Source of the DNA: Eutreptiella sp. 'Long Island Sound 2002'
Lineage: Eukaryota; Euglenozoa; Euglenophyceae; Eutreptiales; Eutreptiaceae
Assembly (NCBI GenBank): GCA_964036045.1
Contig: OZ038378.1
Location: forward strand, 42,409,228-42,473,227
Direction: 5' to 3'
Length of the DNA: 64,000 nt
Shown: piece by piece, positions 45,367 to 57,277 of the stretch
How positions within the stretch are numbered: position 1 is the first letter of the stretch
Layout: each line of letters begins with the position of its first letter
Position numbers and translations under genes: made by a program
Notes under the pieces: model-generated
Told to the model about the DNA's origin: nothing
What the model saw: only the letters and a program-made list of their open reading frames with translations
The model's database searches: none

Positions 45367-48300
45367 TGACCTATGCCAACCCCTGCAGTTGTTAGGGATG
45401 CATGTTTGAATTTGGACCAATTCGCTCGAATTCGATTTTACACCGAATTTGCAGGAATTCGTGCACCCCGGGGAATTCGAATCCGCAACTTCAAATTCTA
45501 ATTGCTTTGAACTAGCTTGGACTGACCCAAACGTGAGAACCCATAGGCGGACCTGAAATTTTGTTTGCCGGACTACCCCAAACTCTTTGAGAATTTGAGG
45601 CTGTCACTTTATACAATCATTACTCATGATAAGATCCAACCATGAATGGTGCCAGACTTTGAAGCGGTACCCAGAACCTATGGCCAATGGACCAGAGGCC
45701 TGTGAGCTGTCACACCCGCGCTGAAACCGTTGACACCGGCTGTCAGCGGGATGTCCCTGTTCTCTAATCCGGGAGATCTGGAATCCGATCCCTAACCATT
45801 AAATCGATGTGGAATTTCCATAATTTTACTGTCTTGGTCGATATTTGGTTAGAAAAAGGTGAAATACCCGATTGCTACCGCGATTTCTGATTGTCGTGAA
45901 ATCGCCGCCTGTTGTCACCTGTGCGCGCTCTTTCGTTGCTTCTCTGTGGCGAGTTTTGTGATGGATTTTTCCTGAGTACCTTTGAGGTTCCAGAGAAACT
46001 TAAAGACTGGATCACGAGGGTTTTTCTTGTACTTTCATCTGGTGTATTCACAAGAATTTTTCGCCGTTGCGTCTCAGAGAAAATCAGCGCGCAAGCTTTT
46101 CCGTCGATCGCTCGAACTCATGGTTCTCAAGGACCATGAGTTCGGACGGAACCCTACACCCCCCCCCTATGCCTTTCATCCATGTCGCTTTCACGTGGGC
46201 ATATCACTTTGTCTAGGGAAGCGGGCAATAGGGATGTTTTAGGCAGCGTATGGGTGTTGTAAACCCAAGTCGTTTGCGTGCGCAAACGCTAACTTTGTGG
46301 CCTTGTGAGCATGCACGTGAATAACTGAACACAATGCTCACAAGACCAAAAGACATATGCCATTTTCGTTTTTCCAGCCAGCTCAACGATGGCTCTACGC
46401 AATTCAATGCGTACCAAAGCTCATTTTTTGAGAGAGGGTAAGTTTTGGTCGAAATTTAGGTCAAAATGGCCAATTTCTCGAGGCTCGTACTCGAAGCCTA
46501 GGGGGAGTTGAGCCTTGAATCAAGACAATATGTAAAGTAGAGACCACAAACAACATTGTGGATGGCTTGGTTGATTTTTGCAACCTTGTCTTCTCTTTTA
46601 TATAATGTCGCCTTGTCAGCACGCGTGCCATACTGCCTCTTTGCACAGGCACTCATATGCAAACACTAACGACACGAGTGGGCGGACACATTCTAACCAT
46701 AGTGTGCATATTTGAGGGCACCTACTATGGGCCTACTCCAAAAGTGTTTACTCATAGTTTTGTTCCTCAAGGACCCAAAGATATGTACATACCAATATCG
46801 CTGATATATGCACTTTTTCCCATAAATAGTGTGCCTCAATGATTGGAATGTTAAAAATGGTTCCATTATGCTTTGAACCCCAGCCTTTGTTGCAAAAGGG
46901 AAGCAAAGCTTCGGTTTGCATCCATGCAAAAGCCCGAGGCTCATTTCTCTTGTGATACGGAGATACGATCTTGCGAGTGACCACTTTTGGGTGATTTTTG
47001 GCCGTTTTGACCAGAATGGCCACAAACCCCATCTCCCCCTTAATGTTCGGCCCGAGGTTGCGTGCGCCACTTGGCCAAGGGTAAGGGCGAATCAGAGAGG
47101 GCACATAAACCTGCATGGAATGGGTTGTTTCCCCATGTGGCTTCTCCTCTTGAAGGGAGAGTTGTGAGTCACCCAATTTGGGGTATGTTGCCATTCTGCC
47201 CCAATTGTGTGTCATTTTCCCTCCAATTGGAAAATAGCTAGAGGCGACCATGAGGGTTGGCAAGTTGCATATATTGGGACCTAAGTCGCACGTGTCGATA
47301 GCATCTTTGGTTGGAAGGATCCTCGCCGTGGCCATGGAGGTATAAAATCATGAGTGCCGGCCATTTTGGCCAAATTTCGCTGTTTTTGCCATTGTATGCC
47401 ATATTGGAACTACAATATCTCCATGGGGCAGGGAACCTAGCCCAAGGGAACGGACAATTACTGTAGCATATGACGGGGGGTTGAACAGCATTGAGTTTCG
47501 TATCTGCTCCTTTGGTTCACCCGGAGTTATTCAACTTTTGGTGCGATCCATGACCCCCCCTTTGCACTGCATGCTGCTTTCTGCCCCATCCGCGTGTTCA
47601 TCCCCTCGATGGACAGTAAGCAGCCAGTGTGACAGCAGGTCATAGCCCAGGGCATAGGACCAAAGGGGATATCCAGCATTGTGAATCAAGGCTTGACGCA
47701 AGGAGATCGCCAAGATTTCCTACCCTGGACGGTCGCCCGAGACGGCCGATTTCGCCATTTTGGCAGTTGTGGACCCAGTTTCAGTCATCACCACGCCTAG
47801 GCCCATGGAGATCCTTGAGAGCCAAGTACGAGGGAGTCTCAGTCAAACTCCCAGTGAATCGCATATGGAATGGTTGATCCGATCTCTGAGCCGGCGTGGA
47901 GATATACCATGGGGGATAGTTTCGATTTTGGCTGATTTTGAGCAGCCAAAATGACCCCTTTTTGGGACCCCAATTTTGGCCCCCCATGTGGTCAGTTGGC
48001 GGTCCCATATCTCTATGCCTCTGAGGATCCCGGACGTAGTTTCACGTTGTGCACTTAGATATAGGTCCTAGGTCCTGCCTCCTATCCTGTGAGCATTTCG
48101 CCTTGCCCTGGCCGAGCAAGCCACCCGTGGGAGAGACAGCAATTTTGATGATTTTTGCATCATGACCCCGGATGGCGAAGCCAGTTTGGCTGGGGGCTCC
48201 AGGGAGTTCGTACTTGAGGCGCATAGAGTCAGTTGCCCCGTCTCTACCTCTAGATGGTCCGGACAAGGGGTCAATTTTGGGGTTTTTCGAGATAACATCA

Positions 48301-48990
48301 GTTTGGGCTGAAACAGCCCATTTTCAGCTACCAACTCCTAGGGGATAATGGCGGGTCCCTATCTCTGGCTCAAAGAGGAGTTGGGACCTGCTGTTAAGGG
48401 AGCACGAGGAGCCACTGTTGGTTCGTTTTTTAGCCCCCCTCTGTCCCGAGGAACTCGCCTGTGGCGGGGCAGAACACCCTCCCCTGTGGGTAGGGTTTCA
48501 GGGTCCGTACTGGGCAGGGCATGGGTTGTGTTTGAGCCCCCGCCCTTGCCAGCCACTGGGAGGGTCGTACCTTGGATCGGGATATGAGTTGGGACTGAGT
48601 GTCTATTGTTCTGTGATGCCCTCACCGCAGTCCAGTCTTCACCCCATGTGTACATATCCTGATGTGTTGCTGTACATACTTTTGTTCCGTTGTTTCAGTG
48701 TGGCAAGGATCCTGAAACACTTTGTCACATGACATGACCATGATGATGCCCCTGTGAGCGCAGTGCTTTGCCTGCCTGCTTGCTTGTGCGTGTCCGCCTG
48801 CAGCGTCCCGTGGCCAGGCCCCCCACGGGAACGCGTCAAAGACGTTTCACCGCCGCGGGGTTACCCATACCTCGCGTGCCACTCGGGGTCGCCTAAACCC
48901 TGAGCACCACGGGCTTCGCAGCACCGCCCAGAGCATCGCCCCGAGCGTCAGCAACAGCGCCGAGTCCGTAAAGGAGGTGTTACGACCGGA
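45367..48990. other. Gene-poor stretch between gag-like genes
   Basis: No convincing gene, LTR pair or tRNA is seen in 3.6 kb. The only clear structure is a 12-bp hairpin at 46113-46144. The right part becomes GC-rich from about 48350 and may be the LTR or leader of the gag element that starts near 49.2 kb; no second LTR copy lies in the window to confirm this. Confidence 0.35.
46113..46144. repeat. Perfect 12-bp inverted repeat (hairpin)
   Basis: CGAACTCATGGT pairs with ACCATGAGTTCG around the 8-base loop TCTCAAGG. No run of T follows, so a terminator is not implied. A second short palindrome is at 46271-46288. Confidence 0.6.
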
Positions 48991-49275
48991 ACTGCGACGT
49001 CAACGAGTTCCTTCGGCCGACCCGTACCGGCCGCACTCCCAGCTGCATCACCCACCTCCACAACCACCATCAGGCGTCTGGGTCCCAGCCCTGTAGATAG
49101 AGTGGACCGCAACAACCGCTTCAACAGCCACCCCCAGGACTAGTCCATCAAGGGGAACGAGCGCCGATGGTGAACTGGCAGGAGGTGGGCAAGACGTGGC
49201 CGCTGCCCCACCCCCATACTGCGTGGGTTGGTGTGGGGGCAGCACTACCGCCACAGCAACCCCCAGTGCGAAGGC

Positions 49276-49770
49276 GGCATGCCCGGGAGCTTTGAGCTCC
49301 GCAAGGATATGGGCACCGACCGCCTGCAGGCAGTGGAAGACTGGCTGCGGGTAGAAGGATACGCCTACCGCTTCTGCCACAAGCGCTGGAGGGTCTGGAC
49401 CCGCCGGGACAGGCCCGGCGAAGGGCTGCGCCCCGACGGGATTGAGGATGACGAGGACCCCAACAAGTACCCGTCAGGCGCTACGATCAACGTCTCTATA
49501 TGGGACATGATCAAAAAGAAGTTTCGAGAAACCCGGGGACAAGCGTACGCTGCAGGGCAGCCACAGCAGCGCGTCCCCTGGGAAGGAGAAGCGATCTGCC
49601 GGGGACAAGAAGCAGGACAAGAAATGGCGGGAGTACCAGGAATCCCCGGCCGCCGAAGGCGCCCAAGCCGCGGAGAACGAGACCAAGGGCAGAACCCCAG
49701 CCCCCAGCCCCCAACCGGCCAATGGCGGCCACCACCCCGTCCACACCACCTTTGGCAAGTTCTTTGAGGT
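49276..49770 (+). pseudogene. N-terminal ORF of second gag family
   Basis: An ATG at about 49279 opens a compact, aromatic- and charge-rich domain (QAVEDWLRVEGYAYRFCHKRWRVW is the core) of roughly 90 residues. The frame then moves near 49560 into a Lys/Glu/Pro-rich linker that leads to FGKFFEVAKRAKAKPRQ. It lies upstream of the coiled-coil and capsid parts of the same gag, so it is probably its N-terminal or matrix-like portion. No known domain is recognised. Confidence 0.4.
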
Positions 49771-50143
49771 TGCCAAGAGGGCCAAGGCCAAGCCCCGTCA
49801 GCTGCACCTGAGGAAGTCAGGCCCCAGCAGCGACGTGGGGTCGGCGCACTGTGGGAGGAGGCCGGCCAACGAGGCCAGCTCCAGCAGCAGCGTCGCCCCC
49901 GACCAGAGGGACGTGGCCTGCGCCTGCGAGCGTGCCTGCGGGGTGCCCTGCAACCTTCGGGTTGCCCGGCAACGGGCCACGCAGCAGAACGCTGCCGTGG
50001 AGGGCGCCGTCGGCATCGCCCAGCAGGAGGCTGCAGAGTGGGGCACAGGCATGGCCTTCCATGCCTCGACCGTGGCGGCCATTGCGGCCGGAGTCACGGC
50101 TGCAGCTTCACAGGAAGCAGCGGCTGCCCAGGTCAGGAGTTAG

Positions 50144-50431
50144 GTGGCGGCAGCCGCGCAGAAAGCGGCGGCCGCCCAGGAAGCCCGCTTGGCCAAGGAG
50201 GCCATTGCCCGTAAGGAGGCCGAGGTGAAAGCGTTGGAAGAGGCGCTTGCCCAAGAGAGGGCAAGGAAGGAGGCGGAGGAAAGGGCCCACGCCGAAGTAA
50301 CGGCCAAGGCCCAAGCGGACGCCGCCAGGAAGGACGCCATCGAGGCCGCGCGACGGGAAGTTGCTGAGGAGAGGGCCAAGACGGAGGCGGAGCTGGCAGC
50401 GTTAGAAGCTGAGAAGGCTCGGCTGCAGTGA
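50144..50431 (+). pseudogene. Coiled-coil part of second gag family
   Basis: The 95-residue open stretch is almost entirely Ala, Glu, Lys and Arg with a regular heptad spacing, a strong coiled-coil or single-helix prediction. It is bounded by TAG at 50141 and TGA at 50429, beyond which the same composition continues, so it is part of a longer frame now broken by stops. Confidence 0.5.
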
Positions 50432-50794
50432 GCTCGGGAAGCCGAGGCTGCCCGTGCCCGGGAATAGGCCAAAGGGCGAGCTGCCGCAGCCACGGCTGCC
50501 GCAATGGAGGAGGCAGAGGCCAAGATTCAGCGCGACACAGGCCCCGGAAGGATCCAGAGTGGAGACCCTTCAAAAGCTCTTCGAGGGAGACGCCTCCTCC
50601 AAGATGAAGCTGGACCTGGAGGAGGACGACACTGGCAGCAGTGGGGACAGTGGCCCCATGGCCTACCGACTGAGGAGGCGTAAGGGGAAGACCCCCGAGA
50701 GGCACGGAGGCCAGCACGCGGACATCCGAGCGACTCGGACCCCTTTATCACTGCCAGCGATGGGGATGGATGAGACCGCCAACATCGCCGGGGA

Positions 50795-52586
50795 ATGGCT
50801 GGCGGAGGAGGCAGAGACGTCTACATGGATCCAGAGGGTGAGGGTGAGGATCTCCCTCCTCCCTACCGGAGCTCGGAGTCCACCGCATGCGAGACTGAGA
50901 CGGCCAGGTGGGGCGACATGGACGAGGATGAAGACATGGACTTCGGCTACACGGAGAAGCCCCCATCCTCGGACCCACCGAGGCGACCCGGCGGAGACGC
51001 ACCAGGACCCCCTGGCGGAGGCCTGTCGGGACCCCCTGGGAGGACGCCCACCAGGTGGAGCCCCCGGAGGCGGACCCCCTGGCGGGGGAGGACTCCCTGG
51101 ACCGAGCCCAGCAGAGGCCTTCCTGGAGGACCCCCTGGGGACCCCGATAGCCCACCAGAAGATGGTAACCGGGAGGCCACCTGGCGATGGATCGTCTACC
51201 TCCGCAGGAGGGTCCAGGCCCTCGAGCGCGAGGTGGACACGGGGAAGAGCGAGATGAGCTGCATTGCTAGGGTCGCCGCGGGCGCACAAATAGAGCTGGA
51301 CATCGCCAGGGGGGATATTTTGGTCAAGATCGCCAAGGTCGCCACCGCCGCCCAGAGGGAGCTCGACATCGCCAGGGGCGAGACCAAGCTGCTGAACAAG
51401 GTCATCAACGGCCTGCAGCAGAGGCTGGACAGGCTGGAAGGCCGTGGGAGCGTCTGCAGCGACCCTCAACCCCTGGAGTCCGGCTCGTCGGACGACAGCT
51501 TGGGACCTGGACCAGCTCCAGGCATAGGCCACGCCACCGGCAGAGCCCCCAGGAGTTGCCCCAGCACCAGAGCCCCATCTCTCAGCGCCCCCTCTCGTCA
51601 CAGCGCGGGCCGCTGTCACGGGCGTGTGCCGCCCGGCAGTGGCAGTGAAGAGTGGCGCGACGAGTGGCTCAGTGCAGAGTACCACAACCGCTGTGCTCCA
51701 GCGCGGACACTGGTACGCCCCCAACGCCCCGCACCAGTCCCAGAGCCAATCCAAATGGCTGGGGGGCAATACGTTGGACTCAGAGATGAGGTCCCCGGAG
51801 GGGACGTGAGGTGGGGTGTCGGCGGAGGCAAGGAAGACCTGGAGGAGTTCGGCATTACCCTGCCGCGTGGTGTACGACGGGAGGCCGCTGAACGCAGCGG
51901 CTGGCACCCTGATGAGGAGGTGTACATGGAGGGAGTACGGCGTGAACATCTAGGTTCGGCGTACATGGAGGAACCACGGCGTAGCCACATGGATACCAGC
52001 GAGGAGATGGAAGTGGCAGCCGTGGGAGTCCGTGGGGGACGCCGATGGGAACCTCGGTCGACCTCGCGGCCGGGGTTCATGGTCTCTAAGGCCGCCAATG
52101 CCGCCGTGTGGGAAGATCTGAAGGAAATCAAGCCCCCCACGTACAATGGCAACCCCCTCAACCTCGACCGCTTCTTGGAGAATCTGGACGATTGGGGGAT
52201 GACCGGCACTGAAGACATGGATCCTGCAGAGGCGGAGAAATATGTCTTCAAACAGTTCAGGTAGCGCCTGCCAGAGGTGCTCCAAGAGCTATACCTCGTG
52301 GCGACCAAGGAGGGAAAAATCAAGACCCTCAAGGAAGCCAAGAAGTTGCTCAACGAGCAGGAGCGGGTGGACGCTCCGCAAGTGGCTGCCAAGCGGTGGA
52401 GGGCCATCAAGCTTCAGCATGATGGTCGGGAGATCCGCCTACGGGACTGGCGGGACTTTCGGGGGCAATACACCCTCTTCCACCGCAACGTGGAGGACTG
52501 GAATGAGGGTGATGAGCAGGCCTGCCTGCTCTCCATGCTGCCGGAAGCATGGATCAAGAGAGTCACCAAGGAGGAAGCCAAGAGAG
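50795..52586 (+). pseudogene. Capsid part of second gag family, left copy
   Basis: The frame is open from 50795 to TAG 52262 and then continues in phase until it is cut at 52586 by the LINE. After an acidic and Pro/Gly-rich region comes a helical segment (51200-51460). The capsid-like domain starts at IKPPTYNGNPLNLDRFLENL near 52130 and includes NEQERVDAP at about 52350 and WNEGDEQACLLSMLPEAW. The right copy at 62613 has Cys (TGC) at the stop position. The capsid start is related to the chromovirus gag at 10950, so this is a Ty3/gypsy gag. Confidence 0.7.
51467..52586 (+). repeat. 1.12-kb direct repeat flanking the LINE, left copy
   Basis: This matches 62613-63731 with numerous substitutions and small indels, roughly 8% by eye in the first 500 bases. 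It ends exactly where the LINE tail begins. Confidence 0.85.
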
Positions 52587-54400
52587 GGTAGGGTAGGGTA
52601 GGTCGACTCAGTTGTGGAGAGGCGCCGCATGGTTCCCCCTGGCATCGCCCCTGTGACGAACAGGAAGAGGCTCCGTGCGTGAAGAGGGGAGGCGGCTTAC
52701 ATCCCGCTAGACCTGACTGTTGGCCCCCAACAAAGCAGCCCTGTCCAACACCGGGAGGGCTGATCGTTGCCAGCGTGACGTGCTTGTCTCGCCAGGAGGG
52801 TGTGCCCCCGTGCTTGCGCACGTCCCCTCCTTTGGGCGGAACCCTAGAGGTTCACCGGACTTCCTGGCGTATCCCGTCCCCAAGGCATGCATGCATGTTC
52901 TTGGTACTAGGGTTCCGAGGCGCTTGGGTGTCGCACGCTCCGCCTCGAGTCCCAAAGCGGCGCAGGCCTTAGGATGCAGCCTTACCCCCGGTCTCCGGAT
53001 CTCGTTTGGCCGGGTCAGCTGCATGGCACGGGCTGCCTAATTGCCCGGGCTGTGGACACTTGGTTTCCTACTGTTGTGCGGCGTTTGTGTATGGGTCCGG
53101 GTTGCGGTTGGGTGTGGGTTTAGTTAACCCCGCCAGTCCTGGCTGGGGTCTTGGGCGGTTGTGTTTGGGTACGGTTTGTGGTGTTGTCCCTCTTTTGCCG
53201 GCTGGGGTGTGTGCGTGCTCGTGCGCCCGTCCCGCGTGGTCTCCTGCACCTCCTGGTTGGGGTTGCTGTGCAGGGGTGCGTGTTTGTGCGCGCGCCCCGC
53301 TTGTTCCCCGCCTTTCCTGGCTGGGGTGTGGTGTGTGGGCGTGCGTGCCCGGCCCGGGTCTGGGCTGTGCCCGTCCTTTCTTGGTTGGGTTTTCGGGTAG
53401 TGTTTTTTTGCGCTTTTTTCTTTTTGGCGTGTCATGGTTTGGCTTTGTGGTGTCGGTTGCTGGCTGTCCCTGTTCCGGGCCTTGTGGTCCCTGTCCCCCC
53501 CTCCTCTTTCTTCCGGGCTGGGCTGCTGGCTCCTTTTTTTTTTTCCAGCATGGTGTGTGTCTGCATTTTTCGGTGTCCCTTTTCCCCGTGGGCCGCTGTT
53601 CCTGGCTTGGTGTTGCCGGTTTTGGCTGGGTGGTCCCCCTGTGCCTCTTTGGGGGTCTTGTCTTTGGTGCCTTCTGGGTGGGGGGCTTCGCCGCCTCTTG
53701 TGGTGTTGGCGAGCGACCGGGTGGCTGTGGGCTGTTCTCTCGCCCCCCCCCCTTTTTTTTTATTCCGGGGGGGGCCTGCCTGTTCCTCCCTCTGCCTTTC
53801 CTGGGCGGCTGCGCGGGGCGGCTGCGTGTGGCTCAGGGTTAGGGGGCTGGGGTGGTCCGCGTCCTTCTCCTCTGCGGTGCCGGTTTTTACCTTCTGGGTG
53901 GCCCGCCTCCGTTGTTGCCGGGCGTGCGGTGGCCCCGTGTGTGGCCCGCAATGCCGATGTGTGGCGTGCTGGTGCGGCGCCTTCCGGGGTGTGCGGTTGC
54001 TTGTTTCAGTTAGTCCTTCAGGTTAGGGTCAGGCGTGCCGTGTTGTGCCGCTCTGTGCCGCGTCGCGTCGCGTCGTGCTGTGGCGCGTTGCACTCTGCCG
54101 CGCTGTGGTGCGGTGTGCCGTGCTGTCTCGCGTTGTGCCGTGGTGGGTCAGTGCAGGTCAGCCTGGCCTGTGTCGTGGTGCAGAGTGCGGGCCGGAGTGT
54201 GGCTGGCTTGTGGGCCTGGGGGGTGCGGTTGGGTGTGGGTGTCTCGCTGGGTCCGTGCTGTGGGGGCCTGGGTGTGCCGCTCGGGCTGGTGGGTCGGGTA
54301 GGTGTCCGTGGGGTTACCCTCCCTGGGGGCCTGGCTTTTGTCCCGTGTCCTCTGGGGGTCCCGGTCCCTAGCCCTGGTTGCTGTGGCCGTGCCTTCGTCC
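52587..54400 (-). other. LINE 3' region, low complexity
   Basis: No gene is recognised. From about 53040 the plus strand is rich in G and T in long runs (for example T runs at 53537 and 53753), so the minus strand RNA would be C- and A-rich. Long frames on either strand here are products of the skewed composition. Confidence 0.5.
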
Positions 54401-55130
54401 TCTCTCGGTGCCTGTGAGGTGGCCCTTCTGGCGGCCGGGGTCCTCGCCTGGCGGTGAGGGCGTGGTGGTGCGCCGCGCGGCGGCGTTCCCTGTGGCTTGT
54501 TCTGAGGGTATAGCCCGTTTCCCCCATGTAGGTGTGCCCTCCATCCCCCGCTGGTGTGATACGTACGGCGTCTGATGCTTGCTTCGGCGGTGCGTGTTCG
54601 GGGGTGCGCCCCCGGGAGTCGTGCGGCGTTCGGTGGGGGTGGGGCGGCGCTGGTCCCCCCGTCGTGGTATGCCCTTCCTGGGTGTGGGTCGTGGCGTCTG
54701 CCGTGGTGCCCTTTTCTTCTTTGCCTCGGTCCCCGCTCCTGCCCCTTCCTGGTTCTTGGGTGGTTTCCTGCCCCCATGTTGTGTCCTTTCCGGTGCCCTG
54801 TCCCTATGGGTGCCTGTTCTCACTTGGGGCCCCTTTGTGCCCTCTTGCCTGAGTGCTCCTTGCTGTCCCTTGCCCTCCCCTTCCCCTTGTCCTTCCGCTC
54901 CCTGGTGTGGTGGCGGCGGGGTGGGGAGGGGGCGCGGATGGCCCAGGGGGTGGGTGTCCTGGAGCCATTGGCGGAGGGCTTGGGGGCTGTAGGGGGGGCG
55001 GAGGCCCTGGACCGCATTTCGGAGGAGGGCCTCCCATGCCGCTTGCGGCATGATGGTTTCCGGGGCGGCCTCGTCCGGGTTGGCGGGAGTTCAGGGGCGC
55101 ACCTCCTCGAAGGTGTGCAGCATGTGCACT
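54368..55130 (-). other. Possible coding remnant in LINE 3' region
   Basis: On the minus strand a short segment has ordinary protein composition: ELCCLVKWAGGAGRQEGV and, after one stop, ETIMPQAAWEALLRNAVQGL. It then passes into Arg/Pro/Thr-rich sequence. This may be the end of a domain in a downstream ORF or the remains of an older element. No function is proposed. Confidence 0.25.
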
Positions 55131-55180
55131 CCTTCTTGCCTTCCCGCTCCCCCGGCCCACTTCACCAAGCAGCAGAGCTC

Positions 55181-56365
55181 CTACAAAGCGGGGGCAGACC
55201 ACCAGGCGAGGTGGGCGGGGGCCCTGGAGGGGGAGGGGTCCATGCTCGGGGTCCGGGTGCGGCGAGGGGAGGACGTGGACCTGCGGTGGTGGCGGGGGTG
55301 GCGGTGCCTGGGGGAGCGGGAGCGGTGGTGGCGGGGGCTGGGGATGGAGGACGGGTACGGGCGGAGGGGGGAACGGGAGGGGGAGGTAGACATGGGGCGC
55401 GGTGGCGCGCTTGGTGGCCCCTGGGGGAGCGGGAGTGGTGGTGGCGGGTGCTTGGGGTGGTGGATGGGTATGGGCGGCGGGGGGAACAGGGAGCCCGGCA
55501 GGGCCTGTCCTGGGAGGGGGAGGTGGACGTGGGGCGGCGGTGGCGTGCCTGGCGGCGCTGGGGAGAGCGGGAGTGGTGGTGGCGGGGGCTGGGGGTGGGG
55601 GTCCCGTATGGCCAGAGGGGGGAGGGGGATGGACATGGGGCGGCGGTGCCGCTCGTGGTGGCGCCCAGGGGAGCAGGAGCAGCGGGAGCACGGTTCTGGG
55701 GGGTCGTGGTGGTGCCTTGGGGGGCAGGAGGGGCGCGAGTGGGTGGTTGAGGCGCGGTGGCCGTGTGGGTAGTGTGGGCACCGGGGGCGAGTGTGCCATG
55801 TGGGGGGGGAGCGGGAGCGCCGCTGTTTGCGGGAACGGGCCTCATCGCTCGAGTCGGGCCAGTCAGGAGGTGTCGGCGGGTCCTGAGGGGCCTCGCGTGG
55901 TGCCGCCTGGTACTGGGGGGGGGGGGGTCCCCCGTAGTCCATGGATCCGCCACGTAGGGGTGTGGTGGCGGCAGCGGCTGGTGGCATGTGTCGAGTGACT
56001 GTCCCTGGCGGGGTTGGGCCCGGGGGGCCCCTTCGGCGTGGACGTGGTGGCTGGGGGGATACGGTTCCTGGTACGGGGGGGGTGGCAGGTACGGGGGGGG
56101 GTGGCCCCTGGTGGTAGGTGGGGTATGCAGGTGGAGCACTCGGTGGCTGCCATCCCCTTCGCTGGTGTTGTTCGTGCACGGGGGGTTGTGGCCCGCTGGG
56201 GTAGGGTGGTGGGCAGTGGTAGTGGTGGCTGTGGTGTTGGTGTTGGTGGTGCTGGGGCCGCTGGTGCTGGTGGCGTTGGTAGTGGTGGGGTTGGTGTTGC
56301 GGGTATGGCCCTTCGACCCCTTGTGGGTATTCCGGTCCCCCTTGTGGGGACGGGGGGTCAGGCAT
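55181..56365 (-). CDS. Pro/His/Arg-rich low-complexity ORF of LINE
   Basis: This 394-codon minus-strand frame is made mostly of Pro, His, Arg and Ser, with a His/Gln-rich start and SR-like stretches (RSRSP). The composition could suit an RNA-binding, disordered protein, but overlapping frames on both strands are also open because the DNA is short-period repetitive (GGTGGTGGCGG-like on the plus strand). I list it because it is the longest minus-strand frame here, and I doubt it. Confidence 0.2.
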   Translation of the reverse strand: MPDPPSPQGGPEYPQGVEGPYPQHQPHHYQRHQHQRPQHHQHQHHSHHYHCPPPYPSGPQPPVHEQHQRRGWQPPSAPPAYPTYHQGPPPPVPATPPVPGTVSPQPPRPRRRGPPGPTPPGTVTRHMPPAAAATTPLRGGSMDYGGPPPPQYQAAPREAPQDPPTPPDWPDSSDEARSRKQRRSRSPPTWHTRPRCPHYPHGHRASTTHSRPSCPPRHHHDPPEPCSRCSCSPGRHHERHRRPMSIPLPPLAIRDPHPQPPPPPLPLSPAPPGTPPPPHVHLPLPGQALPGSLFPPPPIPIHHPKHPPPPLPLPQGPPSAPPRPMSTSPSRSPLRPYPSSIPSPRHHRSRSPRHRHPRHHRRSTSSPRRTRTPSMDPSPSRAPAHLAWWSAPAL

Positions 56366-56633
56366 CGTGCGCAGCCCGTGGGGCTGTACTACGTGGTGGG
56401 CAGGGGGGGCGGGTCGGGGGCGGGGCTTGACGGTGACGGTGGTCGAGGGGTCCCACGTCCCTGGGTCGGTTTGGCCGGCGGTGGTGGATGTTTGTCGCGG
56501 ATGGATGACGGGGCGCTTGGAGATGGGGATGTTGACGAAGGTTTGGGCGGGGACGTGTTGGGTGGCCGCCTCTGCGGTGGCGGTGGCTGCGGGTGGGAGG
56601 GGGGCGTGGGTTGTGGTAGGGTGGGGGGTCCTG

Positions 56634-56657
56634 GCTTGGGTTAGGGTTGGGTTAGGG
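56634..56657 (+). repeat. Interstitial telomere-like repeats
   Basis: Short GGGTTAGGG and GGGTTGGG units adjoin here, and similar words occur at about 53837, 54023 and 56725. They are few and imperfect and lie in a G/T-rich region, so they are probably part of the compositional bias of the LINE tail rather than a telomere. Confidence 0.35.
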
Positions 56658-56662
56658 CGGTG

Positions 56663-57277
56663 TCACTTGGGTTTGTGTCGTTGCATTTGTGGTGTTGTGT
56701 GTGCTTGCTTGGGCGCCGGCTTGGGTTTGAGGTTGGGTTTGGGGTTGGGGTCCGGTTCCAGGTTAAGGAGGACCTCTGTCTGGAGGTCTGAGGGCGCCGA
56801 TGTCGGGTCAGGGGTCTTCCCGGTGCGTTGCTGGGCTGCCTGAGTCGCCTGTGTGGGGGTCGGGGGGTCAGTGCGTGCGGCCGCGGCTTTGGCTTTTGCC
56901 GTGGCCTTGAAGATGAGGGCGGCGGGGAGGGGGGGGTCTGAGGATGAGGTGGAGGAGGTGGATGAGGCTGAGGATGAGGGGGAGGTGGTGGACGCGGGTT
57001 GGGCTGTGATGCGGGCGGGCTTGTGGGCGGCGACATCTGGTTCTGCCACGGCGGGGAGGATGGAGGGCATGTCCTCGGGCTGTAGGTTGGGAACAGGCAG
57101 CTGGGGGGGCCCGGTCGTGACCCCGTTGCCCGGCAGGCCGATCTGGTCGGCAGCGGCGGGGGAGGGAGGCGCGGGGCTGTGGCCTTCTCCTTCCGGGCTT
57201 GGCTGGGCCAGGGTCCTGCAATGTGTGAGGTTGTGTGGGTTGGCGTCCGCGGGGGGAACAGTTCGCGTGGGCTGCAT
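56663..57277 (-). CDS. Ser/Pro/Ala-rich ORF downstream of protease-like ORF
   Basis: Among three overlapping minus-strand frames this one has the most protein-like composition: a central NLQPEDMPSILPAVAEPDV segment, a Ser-rich tract, then Ala/Lys/Thr- and Pro/Lys-rich stretches, ending in a basic tail. It lies about 320 bases downstream of the end of the protease-like ORF in the transcript sense. No domain is recognised. It may be a linker or an ORF1-like protein of the element. Confidence 0.25.
   Translation of the reverse strand: MQPTRTVPPADANPHNLTHCRTLAQPSPEGEGHSPAPPSPAAADQIGLPGNGVTTGPPQLPVPNLQPEDMPSILPAVAEPDVAAHKPARITAQPASTTSPSSSASSTSSTSSSDPPLPAALIFKATAKAKAAAARTDPPTPTQATQAAQQRTGKTPDPTSAPSDLQTEVLLNLEPDPNPKPNLKPKPAPKQAHTTPQMQRHKPK

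Noticed and set aside
56634-56657. A chromosome end or internal telomere
   Set aside because: Only two or three imperfect units in a region that is G/T-rich throughout.
53000-56700. Many long plus-strand frames (250-390 codons)
   Set aside because: They overlap one another in several frames on both strands, consist of Gly, Val, Trp, Arg and Cys in short-period patterns, and disappear as soon as composition is allowed for. The coding sense of the LINE here is the minus strand.
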